Under the pieces are notes generated by a model. That model saw only the letters and a program-made list of their open reading frames with translations, made no database searches and was not told the origin of the DNA. Of a DNA stretch of 5,824 nucleotides, positions 5,439 through 5,824 are shown in pieces. The DNA is from DRLZ01 sp036478815 (GTDB taxonomy: Bacteria; Pseudomonadota; Gammaproteobacteria; Methylococcales; DRLZ01), in the NCBI GenBank assembly GCA_036478815.1, contig JAZGEP010000361.1, forward strand, positions 1 to 5,824, given 5' to 3'. Both the position numbers and the translations under genes were made by a program. Position 1 is the stretch's first letter; each line of letters starts with the position of its first letter.

Positions 5439-5824
5439 TTATAGAAACTGCCGTGTACTTCAGCGGCACGCTGGAGGTTATCTGGCAAAGCCGATTGCCA
5501 TTGGCAACCTAACAATGCCAGTTGACACCTGGGTTGTTGTGGATCTGATGCTAAAGCAGATTCCCATGCTGTCAAGCCTGCTTCCCTCATGATGGAAACA
5601 TCAACCGCCAACCAGATACTTTCTGGAATATCTCTTCCAGCATCCAGGCGCTCTTGTGCATAATCAGCAGACATCCGACCCAACTCAGGATTTCTAGCAC
5701 CACGCAAGCCTTCCACATTGAAAATATTGATGCCCATAAATAACGATTTAAGCACCATTTGGTTAAACGCTGGCAGAGGAAAATTAACCACAGGCCAGGG
5801 GTTTTTATAGATTAAAGCAGAATA
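5435..5824 (-). CDS. eboA: EboA, C-terminal part (5' end outside window)
   Basis: An open frame of 129 codons running off the right window edge, so this is the C-terminal part of the gene. The in-frame GTG at 5789-5791 is not taken as the start, because the frame stays open through PWP to the edge and the residues around it (PWPVVNFPLPAFNQMVLK) read as continuous EboA sequence. Recognisable EboA signatures are LPAFNQMVLK, NVEGLRGARNPELGRM and DYAQERLDAGRDIP, in the first half of the visible part. EboA has no assigned biochemical function; it is a soluble protein that opens ebo clusters. The visible part lacks membrane segments. The TAG stop lies inside the end of repeat copy 3, so the final residues (GSFYN) may have been changed by that insertion. 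It is first in the operon here, and the promoter should lie beyond the window. Confidence 0.82.
   Translation of the reverse strand, partial: YSALIYKNPWPVVNFPLPAFNQMVLKSLFMGINIFNVEGLRGARNPELGRMSADYAQERLDAGRDIPESIWLAVDVSIMREAGLTAWESALASDPQQPRCQLALLGCQWQSALPDNLQRAAEVHGSFYN

Noticed and set aside
5789..5791. GTG as the start of a 118-codon gene
   Set aside because: The frame remains open to the window edge with EboA-like residues before it, so the gene is a truncated eboA rather than a short GTG-initiated one.

Overview
The window holds most of an ebo gene cluster, read entirely on the minus strand (right to left). In transcription order it contains: the 3' part of eboA (cut by the right window edge), eboB (TatD-type metal hydrolase), eboE (TIM-barrel sugar-isomerase-like), eboF (alkaline-phosphatase/nucleotide-pyrophosphatase superfamily), a small four-helix membrane protein of the TMEM220 family, and eboD (sugar-phosphate-cyclase/3-dehydroquinate-synthase-like). 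No UbiA-type prenyltransferase gene (eboC) lies in the window, although the usual order is A-B-C-D-E-F. The cluster is known in cyanobacteria, where it is needed for the scytonemin monomer to leave the cytoplasm. It is also known in Pseudomonas fluorescens (edb genes, linked to repelling nematodes), in Bacteroidetes, and in plastid genomes of eustigmatophyte algae. It is thought to make or move a small metabolite or lipid-linked precursor, but its own chemistry is unresolved.

Layout. 1-190: no gene, but a 160-bp nested inverted repeat (30-189). 191-1327: eboD. 1328-1437: a spacer containing a half copy of the same repeat (1356-1440). 1438-1812: TMEM220-family gene. 1852-3234: eboF. 3231-4439: eboE, whose stop overlaps the eboF start by 4 bp. 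4441-5322: eboB, 1 bp from the eboE start. 5323-5434: a spacer holding a shortened third copy of the repeat (5349-5438). 5435-5824: C-terminal 129 codons of eboA. The B-E-F block is tightly coupled. The A/B and TMEM220/D junctions, and the end of eboD, each carry one copy of the repeat.

The most unusual aspect is the combination of a rearranged ebo operon with a non-coding, MITE-like inverted-repeat element. Its three copies share one orientation, and each starts at or within 1-2 bp of the stop codon of the preceding gene. In two cases (eboA, TMEM220) the element end itself forms the stop codon. Copies 1 and 2 bracket eboD as 85-bp direct repeats, which makes eboD a potential recombination cassette and suggests a route to the altered gene order.

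Organism: a moderately AT-rich bacterium. The protein style, Shine-Dalgarno signals and repeat-laden spacers fit a gammaproteobacterium (an environmental or methylotroph-like lineage is possible), but the window has no taxonomic marker and this is inference.
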